Below are positions 21,060 through 30,550 of a stretch of 48,553 nt of DNA, piece by piece (positions within the stretch are counted from its first letter, which is position 1; every line of letters starts with the position of its first letter). Under the pieces are notes generated by a model, which made no database searches, was not told where the DNA came from, and saw only the letters and a program-made list of their open reading frames with translations. The stretch spans positions 1-48,553 of the forward strand of contig NZ_JALTON010000038.1 of NCBI RefSeq assembly GCF_027000115.1, in the 5' to 3' direction. This DNA is from Thiohalobacter sp. Its GTDB lineage: Bacteria > Pseudomonadota > Gammaproteobacteria > Thiohalobacterales > Thiohalobacteraceae. The translations under genes and the position numbers were made by a program.

Positions 21060-22457
21060 ATGACCGACAAGGACAGCACCGACAAGCCCTGGGGCGGCCG
21101 CTTCAGCGAATCCACCGACGCCTTCGTGGAAGCCTTCACCGCCTCGGTGGGCTTCGACCACCGGCTCTATGCCTGCGACATCCAGGGCTCCATCGCCCAT
21201 GCCCGCATGCTGGCCCGGGTCGGCGTGCTGGACGAGGCCGAGTGCCAGCGCATCGTCGAGGGGCTGGAGGCCATCCGCGGCGAGATCGAGCGCGGCGAGT
21301 TCGAATGGTCGGTCGGGCTCGAGGACGTGCACATGAACATCGAGGCACGGCTCACCCAGCGCATCGGCGATGCCGGCAAGAAGCTGCACACCGGCCGCTC
21401 GCGCAACGACCAGGTAGCGACCGACCTGCGCCTCTACCTGCGCGAGCAGATCGACGCCTGCCGCGCCGAACTGCGTCGCCTGCAACAGGGGCTGGTCGAT
21501 CTCGCCGAGCGCGAGGCCGACACCATCATGCCAGGCTTCACCCACCTGCAGGTGGCCATGCCCGTGACCTTCGGCCATCACCTGCTGGCCTGGTTCGAGA
21601 TGCTGGAACGCGACCGGGCGCGGCTGGCCGACTGCCGTCGCCGGGTCAATGTGATGCCTTTGGGCGCGGCGGCGCTTGCCGGCACCACCTATCCGATCGA
21701 CCGCGCCTACACCGCCGAGCTGCTGGGCTTCGATGCGCCGTCGGAAAATTCGCTGGACGCGGTCAGCGACCGCGACTTCGTGATCGAGTTCACCGCGGCC
21801 GCGGCGCTGATCATGACCCACCTGTCGCGCATGTCCGAGGAGCTGATCCTCTGGACCTCGGCCCAGTTCGGCTTCATCGACCTGCCCGACCGCTTCTGCA
21901 CCGGCTCCAGCATCATGCCGCAGAAAAAGAACCCGGACGTGCCGGAACTGGTACGCGGCAAGACCGGCCGGGTCAATGGCCACCTGATCGGCCTGCTGAC
22001 GCTGATGAAGGGCCAGCCGCTGGCCTACAACAAGGACAACCAGGAAGACAAGGAACCCCTGTTCGACACCCTCGACACCCTGCTTGGCTCGCTGCGCGTG
22101 TTCGCCGACATGATCCCGGCCATCGAGCCGAACCGCGAGCGCATGCGCGAGGCGGCGCGGGCGGGTTTTTCCACCGCCACCGATCTCGCCGACTATCTGG
22201 TGCGCAAGGGCGTGCCCTTCCGCGATGCCCACGAGATCGTCGGCAAGGCGGTGCGCCACGGCATCGACACCGGCCGCGACCTGGCCGAGCTGCCGCTCGA
22301 GGACCTGCAGCGCTTTTCGTCCGTCATCGGGGCAGACGTGTTCGAGGTGCTGACCCTGGAAGGCTCGGTGGCGGCCCGCAACCACCTCGGCGGCACGGCG
22401 CCGGAGCAGGTGCGGGCGGCGGCGCGGCGGGCCCGGGAGCGGCTGGCGCGGGATTGA
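21060..22457 (+). CDS. argH: Argininosuccinate lyase
   Basis: Splits argininosuccinate into arginine and fumarate, the last step of arginine synthesis. The protein has 465 residues. [20 protein letters not shown] lies at the N-terminus, then the conserved [31 protein letters not shown] and [11 protein letters not shown] regions. The catalytic mobile loop with its Ser is [12 protein letters not shown]. The ATG at 21060 is the family start. A -10-like TATACT lies at 21016-21021, but no good -35 was found. It is divergent from the algZ/algR pair and converges on the GGDEF-EAL gene. Confidence 0.97.
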   Translation: MTDKDSTDKPWGGRFSESTDAFVEAFTASVGFDHRLYACDIQGSIAHARMLARVGVLDEAECQRIVEGLEAIRGEIERGEFEWSVGLEDVHMNIEARLTQRIGDAGKKLHTGRSRNDQVATDLRLYLREQIDACRAELRRLQQGLVDLAEREADTIMPGFTHLQVAMPVTFGHHLLAWFEMLERDRARLADCRRRVNVMPLGAAALAGTTYPIDRAYTAELLGFDAPSENSLDAVSDRDFVIEFTAAAALIMTHLSRMSEELILWTSAQFGFIDLPDRFCTGSSIMPQKKNPDVPELVRGKTGRVNGHLIGLLTLMKGQPLAYNKDNQEDKEPLFDTLDTLLGSLRVFADMIPAIEPNRERMREAARAGFSTATDLADYLVRKGVPFRDAHEIVGKAVRHGIDTGRDLAELPLEDLQRFSSVIGADVFEVLTLEGSVAARNHLGGTAPEQVRAAARRARERLARD

Positions 22458-22507
22458 ACCGCCCCTGCGGGCTGTCCTTTCAAGGGTTGCCTGGCCTGCC
22501 GCCTGCC

Positions 22508-25264
22508 TCAGCCGGCCGCGACCTGCGGCCCGGAGAGATTCGGGATCCTGAGCTTGTCGCGCTCGATGTGCGGCTGCGGCCGACCGACGAAATACCCCTG
22601 CACATAGTCCACGCCGATGCGGCGCAGCAGCGCGAAGGCCTCGGCCGACTCCACATATTCGGCAATGGTGCGGATGCCCAGTCCGCGCGCCACGTCGACC
22701 AGCGCCTTCACGAACAGCCGATCCTCGCGGTTGCGGGTGATGTCGCGAATGAAGCTGCCGTCGATCTTGAGGATGTCGACCTTCAGGTTCTTCAGATAGG
22801 AGAAGGAGGAGAAGCCGACCCCGAAGTCGTCCAGCGAGATCCGGCAGCCGAGCTGTCGCACCCGGGCGATGAACTCGACGGCTCGGCTCATGTTCTCGCA
22901 GGCCGCGGTCTCGGTTACCTCAAAGGTGATACGCGAGGGATCCACGCCGCTGTCGCCCAGTGTCTCGCGGATGAAATCGAGCATGGCCTCGTCACCCACC
23001 GAAAGGCCGGACAGGTTGATGGAAATTCCCACGGACGCCATGTCCGCGGGCAACCCGGCCAGATAGGCAACCGCCTTCCGCATGATGATGCGATCCACCT
23101 GTCCGATCAGCCCGAACTGCTCGGCCGCCGGGATGAAGTTGCCCGGCATCAGGCTGTTGCCGTCAGTGTCGCGGATGCGCACCAGGGTCTCGAAATGGTG
23201 CACCTGGCCGTCGACCACGCCAGCGATGGGCTGGAACACCAGCTCGAAGAGTTCGTGGTCGATGGCCTCCAGCACCTTGTTCTTCCACGCCAGCTGCGAG
23301 CCCATGCGCTCGCGGGCGGTGTCTGCCTCGCTGTAGACCTGAATGCGGTTGCGGCCTCCGTCCTTGGCGGCATACATGGCGGTATCGGCCATGGCCATGA
23401 GTTCCACCGCCTGGCCGCCCTGGTCCGGGAAGAACACCAGGCCGACAGAAGCGGTGACATTGATGGTCTGGCCGCCATGAATGGGGCGGCATTCGTTCAC
23501 GGCATCGAGCACCTGGCGCGCCTTGAGCAGCGCCTGCTCGCGATCCATCTCGGGAAAGGCCATGGCGAACTCGTCACCGCTGACGCGGGCCACCAGGTCC
23601 TCCTTGCGCGACAAGCGGTTCAGCACCCCGGCCACCTGGACGATGATCTCGTCACCCACGGCATGGCCGGCGGCATCGTTGATCAGCTTCAGGTGGTCGA
23701 GGTCGATCAGCAGCAGCGCACCGCGGGTACCGCGCGACTGGCTGCGACGGATCTCGTGGGCGAGATCGATGAGGAAGCGGCGACGATTGGCCAGGCCGGT
23801 CATCTGGTCCTGGTTGGCCAGCACGGTCAGCCGTTCCTCGTCCTGCTTGGCCTTGGAAATATCGCTGGCGGTGCCGCGGTAGCCGCGGAAGTGCCCGCCT
23901 TCCAGCACCGGCATGCCGTTCAGGCGCAGGTGGCGCCGGCTGCCGTCGATCAGGGTCAGGGTCAGCTCCAGATCGCGGAAGGGATAGTAGCGCTCGCGGT
24001 CGGGGCACAGCCGTGCCATGACGTCGCTCATGTCGTCGCGCACGAAGATCTCGTCCAGCCGCCGGCCGATGAACTCGTCGGGACGCATACCCATGGTGGT
24101 GGTGATGCTCGACGACACATAGACGAAGCGGCACTCGGCGTCGGTTTCCCACAACCAGTCCGAGGAACTCTCGGCGAAGTCGTGGAAACGCTGGCGGTTG
24201 CGTTCCAGTTCCGCCTGCGAGGCACCCAGGTTGTCGAGCATGAGGTTGAAGGCCTGGGCGAGCTGGCCCAGCTCGTCGCGGCGATGGATGTTGACCTTGT
24301 GATTGAGGTCGCCCGAGGCGATCTGGCGCGTGGCCTTCACCAGCGCCAGCACCGGGCGGGTGAGCGTGGCACCGCTGACCGCCACGCCGAACACGCCCGC
24401 GACCACCAGAATGACGGCCGAGAACAGCAGTGCGCGCTTGCCCAGCGCCTCGTAGGGGGCCCAGTAGTGGGCAGCGGGGTGTGCCAGCAGCAGATGGGCC
24501 GCGGTGGTTTCGCCGTCACCCGCCAGCACCCTGAACACATGACCGATGTAGCGCTCGCCGCCGGCGAGGAACGCCAGCGGCCGGCGGTCGTTGCCGCCAT
24601 AGCTGAGCTCGGCAAACGGGGTCTCGGGTGTCGGCAGGGTGCTGCCCAGCACCGCCTGGCCATGGAACAGGGCCACATCGGCGGATACCAGTTCCTTGAG
24701 CCGGGCCACCGCCGGCTGGCCGACCTCCTCGCCCAGCAACAGCACGCCGATGGGCGTGCCGTCGGGCGCCTGGATGGGCGTGGCGGCCAGACGCAGGAAG
24801 GTATCGAAGATGAGCGCATTGCCGAAGGCAGCATCGGCACCGCCCAGCACCCGCTGCACCAGCTCGTCCAGTGGCCGCGAGGCCAGCACCTGGGGCGAGG
24901 TGAAGTGGGGCTTGCGACCTTCTGCGACGACATTGCCACCACCGGCATCCAGGTAGATGGCGAGCAGGTCGATGCCGGGGCGCGGAAACAGGTCTTCCAG
25001 CATGCTGCGCACGGTAGCGGCATCGCCGGTGATGGCCGCAGCCATCAGCGCCGGCTCGCGGCCGATGCCGCGGGCGGTGCTGACCATGCGGTCGAAGGCG
25101 GTCTTCTGCGCCTCCACGAACACGCCGTGGGCACGCTGTATGTCCTGATCGATCATCTGCCCGACATGGCGCTGGATGAGCAGGTACCCGGACACGGCCA
25201 CGCCGATCATCACCGCCAGCAGCAGCAGGACGACGAAGAGGGTGTTTTTCTGGCCGAGCTTCAT
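22508..25264 (-). CDS. Membrane sensor with HAMP, PAS, GGDEF and EAL domains
   Basis: A 918-residue c-di-GMP enzyme. Helices at 9-30 and 279-300 enclose a periplasmic Cache-like sensor (about 31-278). HAMP (300-352), PAS (358-475), GGDEF (480-645) and EAL (660-905) follow. The GGDEF signature is SGDEF (562-566) with an intact inhibitory site RKED (553-556), so cyclase activity and product feedback are possible. In the EAL domain the first motif reads ETL (692-694) but keeps Glu. The metal and catalytic residues in INLSG, FEVTETA, DDFGVGFSS, the Lys of LKVDILKID and AEYVES are present, so phosphodiesterase activity is expected. It lies 19 bases after the cupredoxin-like gene in one operon. Confidence 0.92.
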   Translation of the reverse strand: MKLGQKNTLFVVLLLLAVMIGVAVSGYLLIQRHVGQMIDQDIQRAHGVFVEAQKTAFDRMVSTARGIGREPALMAAAITGDAATVRSMLEDLFPRPGIDLLAIYLDAGGGNVVAEGRKPHFTSPQVLASRPLDELVQRVLGGADAAFGNALIFDTFLRLAATPIQAPDGTPIGVLLLGEEVGQPAVARLKELVSADVALFHGQAVLGSTLPTPETPFAELSYGGNDRRPLAFLAGGERYIGHVFRVLAGDGETTAAHLLLAHPAAHYWAPYEALGKRALLFSAVILVVAGVFGVAVSGATLTRPVLALVKATRQIASGDLNHKVNIHRRDELGQLAQAFNLMLDNLGASQAELERNRQRFHDFAESSSDWLWETDAECRFVYVSSSITTTMGMRPDEFIGRRLDEIFVRDDMSDVMARLCPDRERYYPFRDLELTLTLIDGSRRHLRLNGMPVLEGGHFRGYRGTASDISKAKQDEERLTVLANQDQMTGLANRRRFLIDLAHEIRRSQSRGTRGALLLIDLDHLKLINDAAGHAVGDEIIVQVAGVLNRLSRKEDLVARVSGDEFAMAFPEMDREQALLKARQVLDAVNECRPIHGGQTINVTASVGLVFFPDQGGQAVELMAMADTAMYAAKDGGRNRIQVYSEADTARERMGSQLAWKNKVLEAIDHELFELVFQPIAGVVDGQVHHFETLVRIRDTDGNSLMPGNFIPAAEQFGLIGQVDRIIMRKAVAYLAGLPADMASVGISINLSGLSVGDEAMLDFIRETLGDSGVDPSRITFEVTETAACENMSRAVEFIARVRQLGCRISLDDFGVGFSSFSYLKNLKVDILKIDGSFIRDITRNREDRLFVKALVDVARGLGIRTIAEYVESAEAFALLRRIGVDYVQGYFVGRPQPHIERDKLRIPNLSGPQVAAG

Positions 25265-25283
25265 GTGTGCCGTGATGTCCCTG

Positions 25284-25970
25284 TCAGTAACCGGGCCGTG
25301 CCGGGTAGAGCTGTTCCACGGCGACCACCGGCAAGCCCGCCGGTCCCCGCCGTTGCAACATGCGCCGCTGCAGGACGATGGCCAGGGGCGGCGGCGCCGT
25401 CATCGCCAGGGCGTCGATCTCGCGGGTCTCGGCGCCGGGCGCGGCGATGCGCAGCTTCCACTGTCCGGGCCGCAACCCCCTGAACTCGAACCGCCCACCG
25501 GGCTCCAGCAGCCGGGTTTCGCCGCTCTCGAGCACGTCGATGCGGGCATGGTTGCGGCTGTGTATGCGGCAAAACAGGTGATAGATGCCGGGATGCGCCA
25601 GCGGTCGGCTGAGCTCTGCCGCCAGGCCGTCCCGCTGGGGAGGTGCCAGCCGGATCTCGGTGTCCTCGGGCTCCCAGAACAGCAGGTGATGCACCGGATC
25701 CTCGTTGCGGAAACGGATGCGGTCACCGCGCTGGACGACCAGATAGGCGGGCTGGAAGCGGCCGTCCACGACCCGCAACAGATGCTCGCGCGACGCCGCC
25801 GACGTCACGGGTCCGTCGGGTCCGGCGAGCAGGGTGACGCCGATGCGCGGGTCGGCCAGACGCGGCGCGACGCCCTCGTGGCTGGCCCAGTCCACGCGAC
25901 CGCGGATCTCGGCCGCCTGGATGGCACTCCATGCAAACAACAGCCCCAGCGCCCATGCCCGGTGTGGCAT
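25284..25970 (-). CDS. Exported cupredoxin-like protein
   Basis: A 228-residue protein with a signal peptide (residues 1-20, cut after IQAA). The central part resembles a cupredoxin: YLVVQRGDRIRFRNEDPVHHLLFW with His94/His95, then GIYHLFCRIHSRNHARI with Cys134, His137 and His141. The spacing resembles a type 1 copper site in which the usual Met is replaced. The C-terminal part (about 155-190) looks like a carboxypeptidase-regulatory beta sandwich (FEFRGLRPGQWKLRI). Such proteins are often loosely labelled methylamine-utilisation proteins. Start chosen at the ATG giving the signal peptide; the frame extends further upstream. It heads an operon with the GGDEF-EAL sensor, so it may bind copper and report to that sensor's periplasmic domain (inference). 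Confidence 0.7.
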   Translation of the reverse strand: MPHRAWALGLLFAWSAIQAAEIRGRVDWASHEGVAPRLADPRIGVTLLAGPDGPVTSAASREHLLRVVDGRFQPAYLVVQRGDRIRFRNEDPVHHLLFWEPEDTEIRLAPPQRDGLAAELSRPLAHPGIYHLFCRIHSRNHARIDVLESGETRLLEPGGRFEFRGLRPGQWKLRIAAPGAETREIDALAMTAPPPLAIVLQRRMLQRRGPAGLPVVAVEQLYPARPGY

Positions 25971-26084
25971 CCCGCTCCTCGCTTTCCCTGATATCATCAG
26001 AACGGTTAACGGCCGCCCCATGACCTTTCTTGATGCGGGCGCCGGATCAAGGGACCCCCATCGGACCGGCCAGAAGAGTCTTCC

Positions 26085-26456
26085 ATGAAACCCGGCGACG
26101 CACCTGTTCGCGACTCGCTCGAAGGCCTGCGCCAGCGACTGCGCGCCTTCGCCGACGCCCGTGACTGGGAACAGTTCCACTCACCGAAGAACCTGAGTAT
26201 GGCGCTGATCGCCGAGGCGGCCGAGCTTGTCGAGCATTTTCAGTGGCTTGACCAGGAAGCCAGCCGCAAGCTGCCGGCGGAAAAACTGGCCGAGGTGCGC
26301 CTGGAACTGGCCGACATACTTATTTATTTGGTGCGCACCGCCGACCAGCTCGGCGTGGACCTGATTGCCGCGGCCGAAGACAAGATCGCGCTCAACGAGC
26401 AACGCTATCCGGTGGATCTCGTACGCGGCCGGGCCGGCCGGGCCGAGGACTTCTGA
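26085..26456 (+). CDS. MazG-like nucleotide pyrophosphohydrolase
   Basis: A 123-residue all-alpha NTP pyrophosphatase of the RS21-C6/dCTPP1-like MazG group. The metal-binding acidic residues are visible in MALIAEAAELVEHFQWL and EVRLELADILIYLVRTADQLG. The conserved HSPKNLSMAL before the first helix and KIALNEQRYPVDLVRGRA at the end are family features. Members hydrolyse non-canonical or modified dNTPs to the monophosphate and so clean the nucleotide pool. It is divergent from the cupredoxin operon and is followed after 152 bases by the PAS protein. Confidence 0.92.
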   Translation: MKPGDAPVRDSLEGLRQRLRAFADARDWEQFHSPKNLSMALIAEAAELVEHFQWLDQEASRKLPAEKLAEVRLELADILIYLVRTADQLGVDLIAAAEDKIALNEQRYPVDLVRGRAGRAEDF

Positions 26457-26608
26457 AACGGCTGCATATCCGCCATCATCCACAGCCCCGGGCGCAACAT
26501 GCGGGCTAAAGGCCCACCCCAGGCCCGTCGCTATCCTCCCTGTAAACCCGTTTCCGCCGTCGGTCGCCCCGCGTCCGGCGCGTCCACCCGTGCAAGGAGC
26601 CTCATGCC

Positions 26609-27352
26609 ATGAAGGATGCACTGACCCCCGAACAGTGGCAGGCACTGTTCGAAACCCTGCCCGACCCGGTACTGGTCACGGGCGAGGACCTGGAGATCCT
26701 GGCCGCCAATCCGGCCGCGCGATCGCTGCTGTCCGACTCGGCGCACCAGCTCACCCCCGGCCACCCCATGCTGCAGGCTGCGCAATCCGGCAGCACCTGG
26801 GAATGGCGCGATGCCGGCGGCGAACTGCGGCCGTTCGAGGTCACGACCCGGCCCCTGCCCGGCGGCCTGCGCGCCCTGCTGTTGCGCGACACCAGTGATC
26901 AGGCCCGTCTGCGGGAGGAACTGGCCGCGCAGACCCTCAAGGACCCGCTCACCGGCCTGCTCAGTCTGCGTGGCCTGATCGTTGCCCTGGAACCCCAGGT
27001 TTCGCGCAGCCGCCGCTACGACAGTCCGCTGTCCGCCGTCGCCCTGCGACTGGACGGAATCGCCGAGGAACCGGCCCTGCTGGCCATCAGCCGCCTGTTG
27101 CGGGACAAGCTGCGCTGGGCCGACCTGGTGGCGCGCATCGAGGAAGACACCTTCATCGCGGTCCTGCCGGAGACCCGCCTGGGCGATGCCCGCCGGCTGA
27201 TCGAGAAACTCCACGCCGAACTCGGCGTCTGCTGCAGCGAGCTGGCACTGCGGGTACAGTTCGGCGTGGTCGAGTGGTCGCGCGCCGACAGCGCCCAGAC
27301 CCTGGTGCGCCGCGCCACCGACGCCGCGAGTCCCCAGGCCGCGGCCTCCTGA
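26609..27352 (+). CDS. PAS protein with degenerate GGDEF domain
   Basis: A 247-residue cytoplasmic protein. A PAS-like fold occupies about 8-100 (LFETLPDPVLVTGEDLEILAANPAA). A short helix then leads to a GGDEF-type domain. The start motif DPLTGLLSLRGL (112-123) is kept, but the signature loop reads IEEDTF (177-182) in place of GGDEF and the domain is shortened, so diguanylate cyclase activity is not expected. AAGGAG lies before the ATG. The cyaA gene begins 11 bases after its stop. That makes it a plausible regulator of the adenylate cyclase, perhaps sensing c-di-GMP, GTP or a PAS ligand; this is inference from operon position. Confidence 0.8.
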   Translation: MKDALTPEQWQALFETLPDPVLVTGEDLEILAANPAARSLLSDSAHQLTPGHPMLQAAQSGSTWEWRDAGGELRPFEVTTRPLPGGLRALLLRDTSDQARLREELAAQTLKDPLTGLLSLRGLIVALEPQVSRSRRYDSPLSAVALRLDGIAEEPALLAISRLLRDKLRWADLVARIEEDTFIAVLPETRLGDARRLIEKLHAELGVCCSELALRVQFGVVEWSRADSAQTLVRRATDAASPQAAAS

Positions 27353-27363
27353 GCCGGAGCCCC

Positions 27364-30219
27364 GTGGCCACCCTGCTCAAGCACCCGCGTCCGGCCGTCG
27401 AACTCGACGGCGTGCAACTGCGCACCGTCAAGCGCCGCTTCATGGCGATCAACGCCGATCGCCTGAAGCGGGTGCAGCTGAGCCTGCGTGACCGCCAGAA
27501 GCTGTTCCTGGAACTGTTGCCGCTGCTGTTCCACGTCAACCATCCCATGCTGCCCGGCTACCTGAGCAGCAAGGCACCCTGCGGGGTGGCGGAATACAAG
27601 CCGTCCAAGCGCACACTGAGCGCCGCCAAGCGCCTGGCCAAGAGCCTCAGCTACACCCATCGTCCCGGGCAGGCATGCGACATCCTTGCCCTATACCTGA
27701 TGGGTTCGAGCGGCACCATCGCCTACTCCAGCCGCAGCGACTTCGATATCTGGGTCTGCATCCGGCCCGACCTGCCGGCCGAGGCGCAGACCCAGCTTGC
27801 GCGCAAGGCCGAGGGCATCGAATCCTGGGCCGCCAGCCTGGGACTGGAAGTGCACTTCTTCCTGATGAACGACGAGGCCTTCCGCGCCGGCGAGGTGGCC
27901 TCGCTGTCCACCGAGAGCAGCGGCAGTGCCCAGCACCATCTGCTGCTCGACGAGTTCTATCGCACGGCACTGCTGCTGGCGGGACGCTATCCGCTCTGGT
28001 GGCTGGTGCCACCGGAATACGAGGGGGACTACGACCGCTATGCCGAGGAACTACGCCGACGCCGCTTCGTCAGCCCCAGGGAGACCGTGGACTTCGGCGG
28101 CATCGGCCACATGCCCGAAGGCGAATTCTTCGGCGCCGCCCTGTGGCAGCTCTACAAGGGCGTGTCCTCGCCCTACAAATCGGTACTCAAGATCCTGCTC
28201 ATGGAAGCCTACGCGGACGAGTACCCGCACATCCGCATGCTCAGTACCCGCTACAAGGCGTCGGTGTACGAGGGCAAGGTGCACCTCGACGACCTGGACC
28301 CCTACATCCAGATGGTATCGCGGGTGGAAGAATACCTTCTGGAGAACGGCGAACTGGAACGCCTGGAACTCGCGCGACGCTGCTTTTATTTCAAGATATA
28401 CGAGAAGATGAGCCTGCCGGATCGGCGCGGCAACATCAGCTGGCGACGCGAGCTGATGCGTGAACTGGTCACTGAATGGGGCTGGACCCAGCCACACCTG
28501 GTCATGCTGGACTCGCGCTCGGAATGGAAGATCGAGCGGGTCACGGAGGAGCGCCAGGCCCTGGTCGACGCCCTGGGCCGCAGCTATCGCGCCCTGTCCG
28601 ACTTCGCCCGCAGCCACGCCGACCGCCAGGCCATCGATCCACGTGACCTGAATCTGCTCGGCCGTCGCCTCTATGCTGCCTTCGAGCGCAAGGCCGGCAA
28701 GGTGGACATCATCAATCCGGGCATCTCCGGCAATCTGCTGGAAGAGCGCCTGTCACTGCACCAGATCCGTGGCGAACAGGCCGGCTGGGCACTCTATCGC
28801 GGTACCCTGCGCTTTGGCGAGACCCTCGGCGAGCGCCCCATCAAGCGCAGCCACAGCCTGGTCGAGCTGCTGGCCTGGTGTCACTTCAACCAGATCAGCC
28901 GGCCCTACGGTTCCATGATCACCCTGCACCCCGAGGACTGCGATGTCAGCACCTGGGAACTGCGCTCGGTGATGGAATGTCTGCAGGACCTGTTTCCGGA
29001 CGGACACCTCGACGAACCGGGCATGGAAGACCTGGCCCAGCCGGCCCGGGTCCGCCGCAATGCCCTGTTCATCAACCTCGGCATCGACCCCATGTCCAAG
29101 CTCACCCGCGAGGGCATGCAGCTGGTCAGCAGCCGCACCGATGCGCTGAGCTACGGCGGTCGCTGGGAAAACCTCGCCGTGGCCTTCGAGTTCATCATGG
29201 TCTCGAGCTGGCAGGAGGTGCTGACCTATCGCTACAGCGGCGCCGATGGCCTGCTGGACTGCCTGTGCGATTATCTGGCCTGGGCCCCGCTGTCATCCGG
29301 ACAACGGCCGATCCCGGTCAACGGGTTCAGCTTCTCCTCCACCCGCGGCGGCCCCATCGCGCGCCGGGTCGAGGACGTGTTCCGCAATGTGATCGACTGG
29401 TACTACGGCAACGAGTGGGCGCAGACCGCACGCTACATCCTGCAGGTGGGCCACAGCTACTACGTTCTGCAACCCGAGAACGACGTGCCGCGCTATACGC
29501 GGCTCAAGAACCAGCGCGCGCTGCTCAACCACCTGGGCCAGCCGCAGGAGGGCTTCAGCCCGGTGCGGGTGGACGACGCCACCCTGCAGGACACGCCGCT
29601 GGCGCTGATCTATTCGGCCAACGAGCCGTGCAAGGTCCAGCTGTTCTACAAGGTCGAGGGTGACAAGGCACAGGTCTACGTGCTGGACGAGCACGGTTCG
29701 CTGTTCCACCAGAAGGTTGCCTATCACGATGCGCTGACCCTGCTGACCCAGTTTCAGCGCTTTCTGGATCACGTCGAACAGCGCCGCGCCGACCTCACCC
29801 GCGAATTCGGCATGGGTGACACCCATTACGAGGCAGAGTACTTCCAGATCGTGCAGCGACCGGGCAGCCCGATGCGGCTGGAACGGCAGAATCTCAGCCC
29901 CTTCAAGCAGTCGCGCAGCTACTTCGGCGTGCAGGTGATCGGCGACGTGCGCGAGCACAACCGCACGGTATTCACCATGTACTGCAACGATCGGGAGTTC
30001 TCGTCACTCGAATATGGCGAGGCGCTGTTCGAGGAAGTGGCGCGCCACGTGCTCAGCCACCGCGCCGGCGGCCAGACCTACCCCATCTATATCACCGACA
30101 TCGACCTCGCCCGCAACCTGATCGGCGCCGAGGCCATTCGCGGCCTGCAGACGGTGCACTTCCTGAACTACAAGAAACGCATCGAGCAGCGACTCAACGA
30201 GGCGCTGGCCCGGCTGTAA
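27364..30219 (+). CDS. cyaA: Class I adenylate cyclase
   Basis: Makes cAMP from ATP in the cytoplasm; a class I (enterobacterial/Pseudomonas type) enzyme of 951 residues. The catalytic nucleotidyltransferase site is LMGSSGTIAYSSRSDFDIWV, with GSS at 114-116 and metal-binding Asp126 and Asp128. Further family blocks are HFFLMNDEAFR, SSGSAQHHLLLDEFYRTA and NPGISGNLLEERLSLHQIRG. The long C-terminal half is regulatory in the family. The GTG at 27364 follows CCGGAG by four bases and lies 11 bases after the PAS gene. An upstream frame extension overlaps that gene and is not used. A Crp-type receptor would be expected elsewhere. Confidence 0.93.
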   Translation: MATLLKHPRPAVELDGVQLRTVKRRFMAINADRLKRVQLSLRDRQKLFLELLPLLFHVNHPMLPGYLSSKAPCGVAEYKPSKRTLSAAKRLAKSLSYTHRPGQACDILALYLMGSSGTIAYSSRSDFDIWVCIRPDLPAEAQTQLARKAEGIESWAASLGLEVHFFLMNDEAFRAGEVASLSTESSGSAQHHLLLDEFYRTALLLAGRYPLWWLVPPEYEGDYDRYAEELRRRRFVSPRETVDFGGIGHMPEGEFFGAALWQLYKGVSSPYKSVLKILLMEAYADEYPHIRMLSTRYKASVYEGKVHLDDLDPYIQMVSRVEEYLLENGELERLELARRCFYFKIYEKMSLPDRRGNISWRRELMRELVTEWGWTQPHLVMLDSRSEWKIERVTEERQALVDALGRSYRALSDFARSHADRQAIDPRDLNLLGRRLYAAFERKAGKVDIINPGISGNLLEERLSLHQIRGEQAGWALYRGTLRFGETLGERPIKRSHSLVELLAWCHFNQISRPYGSMITLHPEDCDVSTWELRSVMECLQDLFPDGHLDEPGMEDLAQPARVRRNALFINLGIDPMSKLTREGMQLVSSRTDALSYGGRWENLAVAFEFIMVSSWQEVLTYRYSGADGLLDCLCDYLAWAPLSSGQRPIPVNGFSFSSTRGGPIARRVEDVFRNVIDWYYGNEWAQTARYILQVGHSYYVLQPENDVPRYTRLKNQRALLNHLGQPQEGFSPVRVDDATLQDTPLALIYSANEPCKVQLFYKVEGDKAQVYVLDEHGSLFHQKVAYHDALTLLTQFQRFLDHVEQRRADLTREFGMGDTHYEAEYFQIVQRPGSPMRLERQNLSPFKQSRSYFGVQVIGDVREHNRTVFTMYCNDREFSSLEYGEALFEEVARHVLSHRAGGQTYPIYITDIDLARNLIGAEAIRGLQTVHFLNYKKRIEQRLNEALARL

Positions 30220-30269
30220 CTTTCGTGAACGGCGACCGACGGGTTTTGGCCACGGCAGGTGGATATTGT

Positions 30270-30349
30270 GTAGCCCGGATGCAGGCCCGCAGGGCCGGAA
30301 TCCGGGTCAGCACCGCTCCCGGATTCCGCTCACGCTCCATCCGGGCTAC
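30270..30349. repeat. GTAGCCCGGATG palindromic repeat
   Basis: Ends GTAGCCCGGATG (30270-30281) and CATCCGGGCTAC (30338-30349) are perfect inverted copies. A second inner pair, CGGAATCCGGG (30296-30306) and CCCGGATTCCG (30318-30328), is also perfect. The sequence matches a REP-like intergenic repeat type seen in many proteobacteria. Confidence 0.9.
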
Positions 30350-30374
30350 CTGTCTGTAACCTTGATCAGACCTG

Positions 30375-30465
30375 GTAGGATGGGCAAAGGAGCGCAGCGA
30401 CGTGCCCATCAGCATCCCCTGACCATCATGATGGGCACGGCCCTTCGGGCCTTTGCCCATCCTAC
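30375..30465. repeat. GTAGGATGGGCAAAGG palindromic repeat
   Basis: Perfect 16-bp inverted ends: GTAGGATGGGCAAAGG (30375-30390) and its complement at 30450-30465. A perfect inner pair is CGTGCCCATCA (30401-30411) and TGATGGGCACG (30429-30439). This is another common proteobacterial intergenic repeat type. No transposase is nearby. Confidence 0.9.
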
Positions 30466-30550
30466 AATTTCACAGGACTTCCATGTTCAGACAATTGTGA
30501 GACGACCAATATTTGGTTGCCGGGTTAATAATCAGTGGCTTCCACAAGGG

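Noticed and set aside
21242-25483. 1413-codon plus-strand frame across argH and the GGDEF-EAL gene
   Set aside because: It is out of frame with argH, then antisense to the sensor gene. It has no domains.
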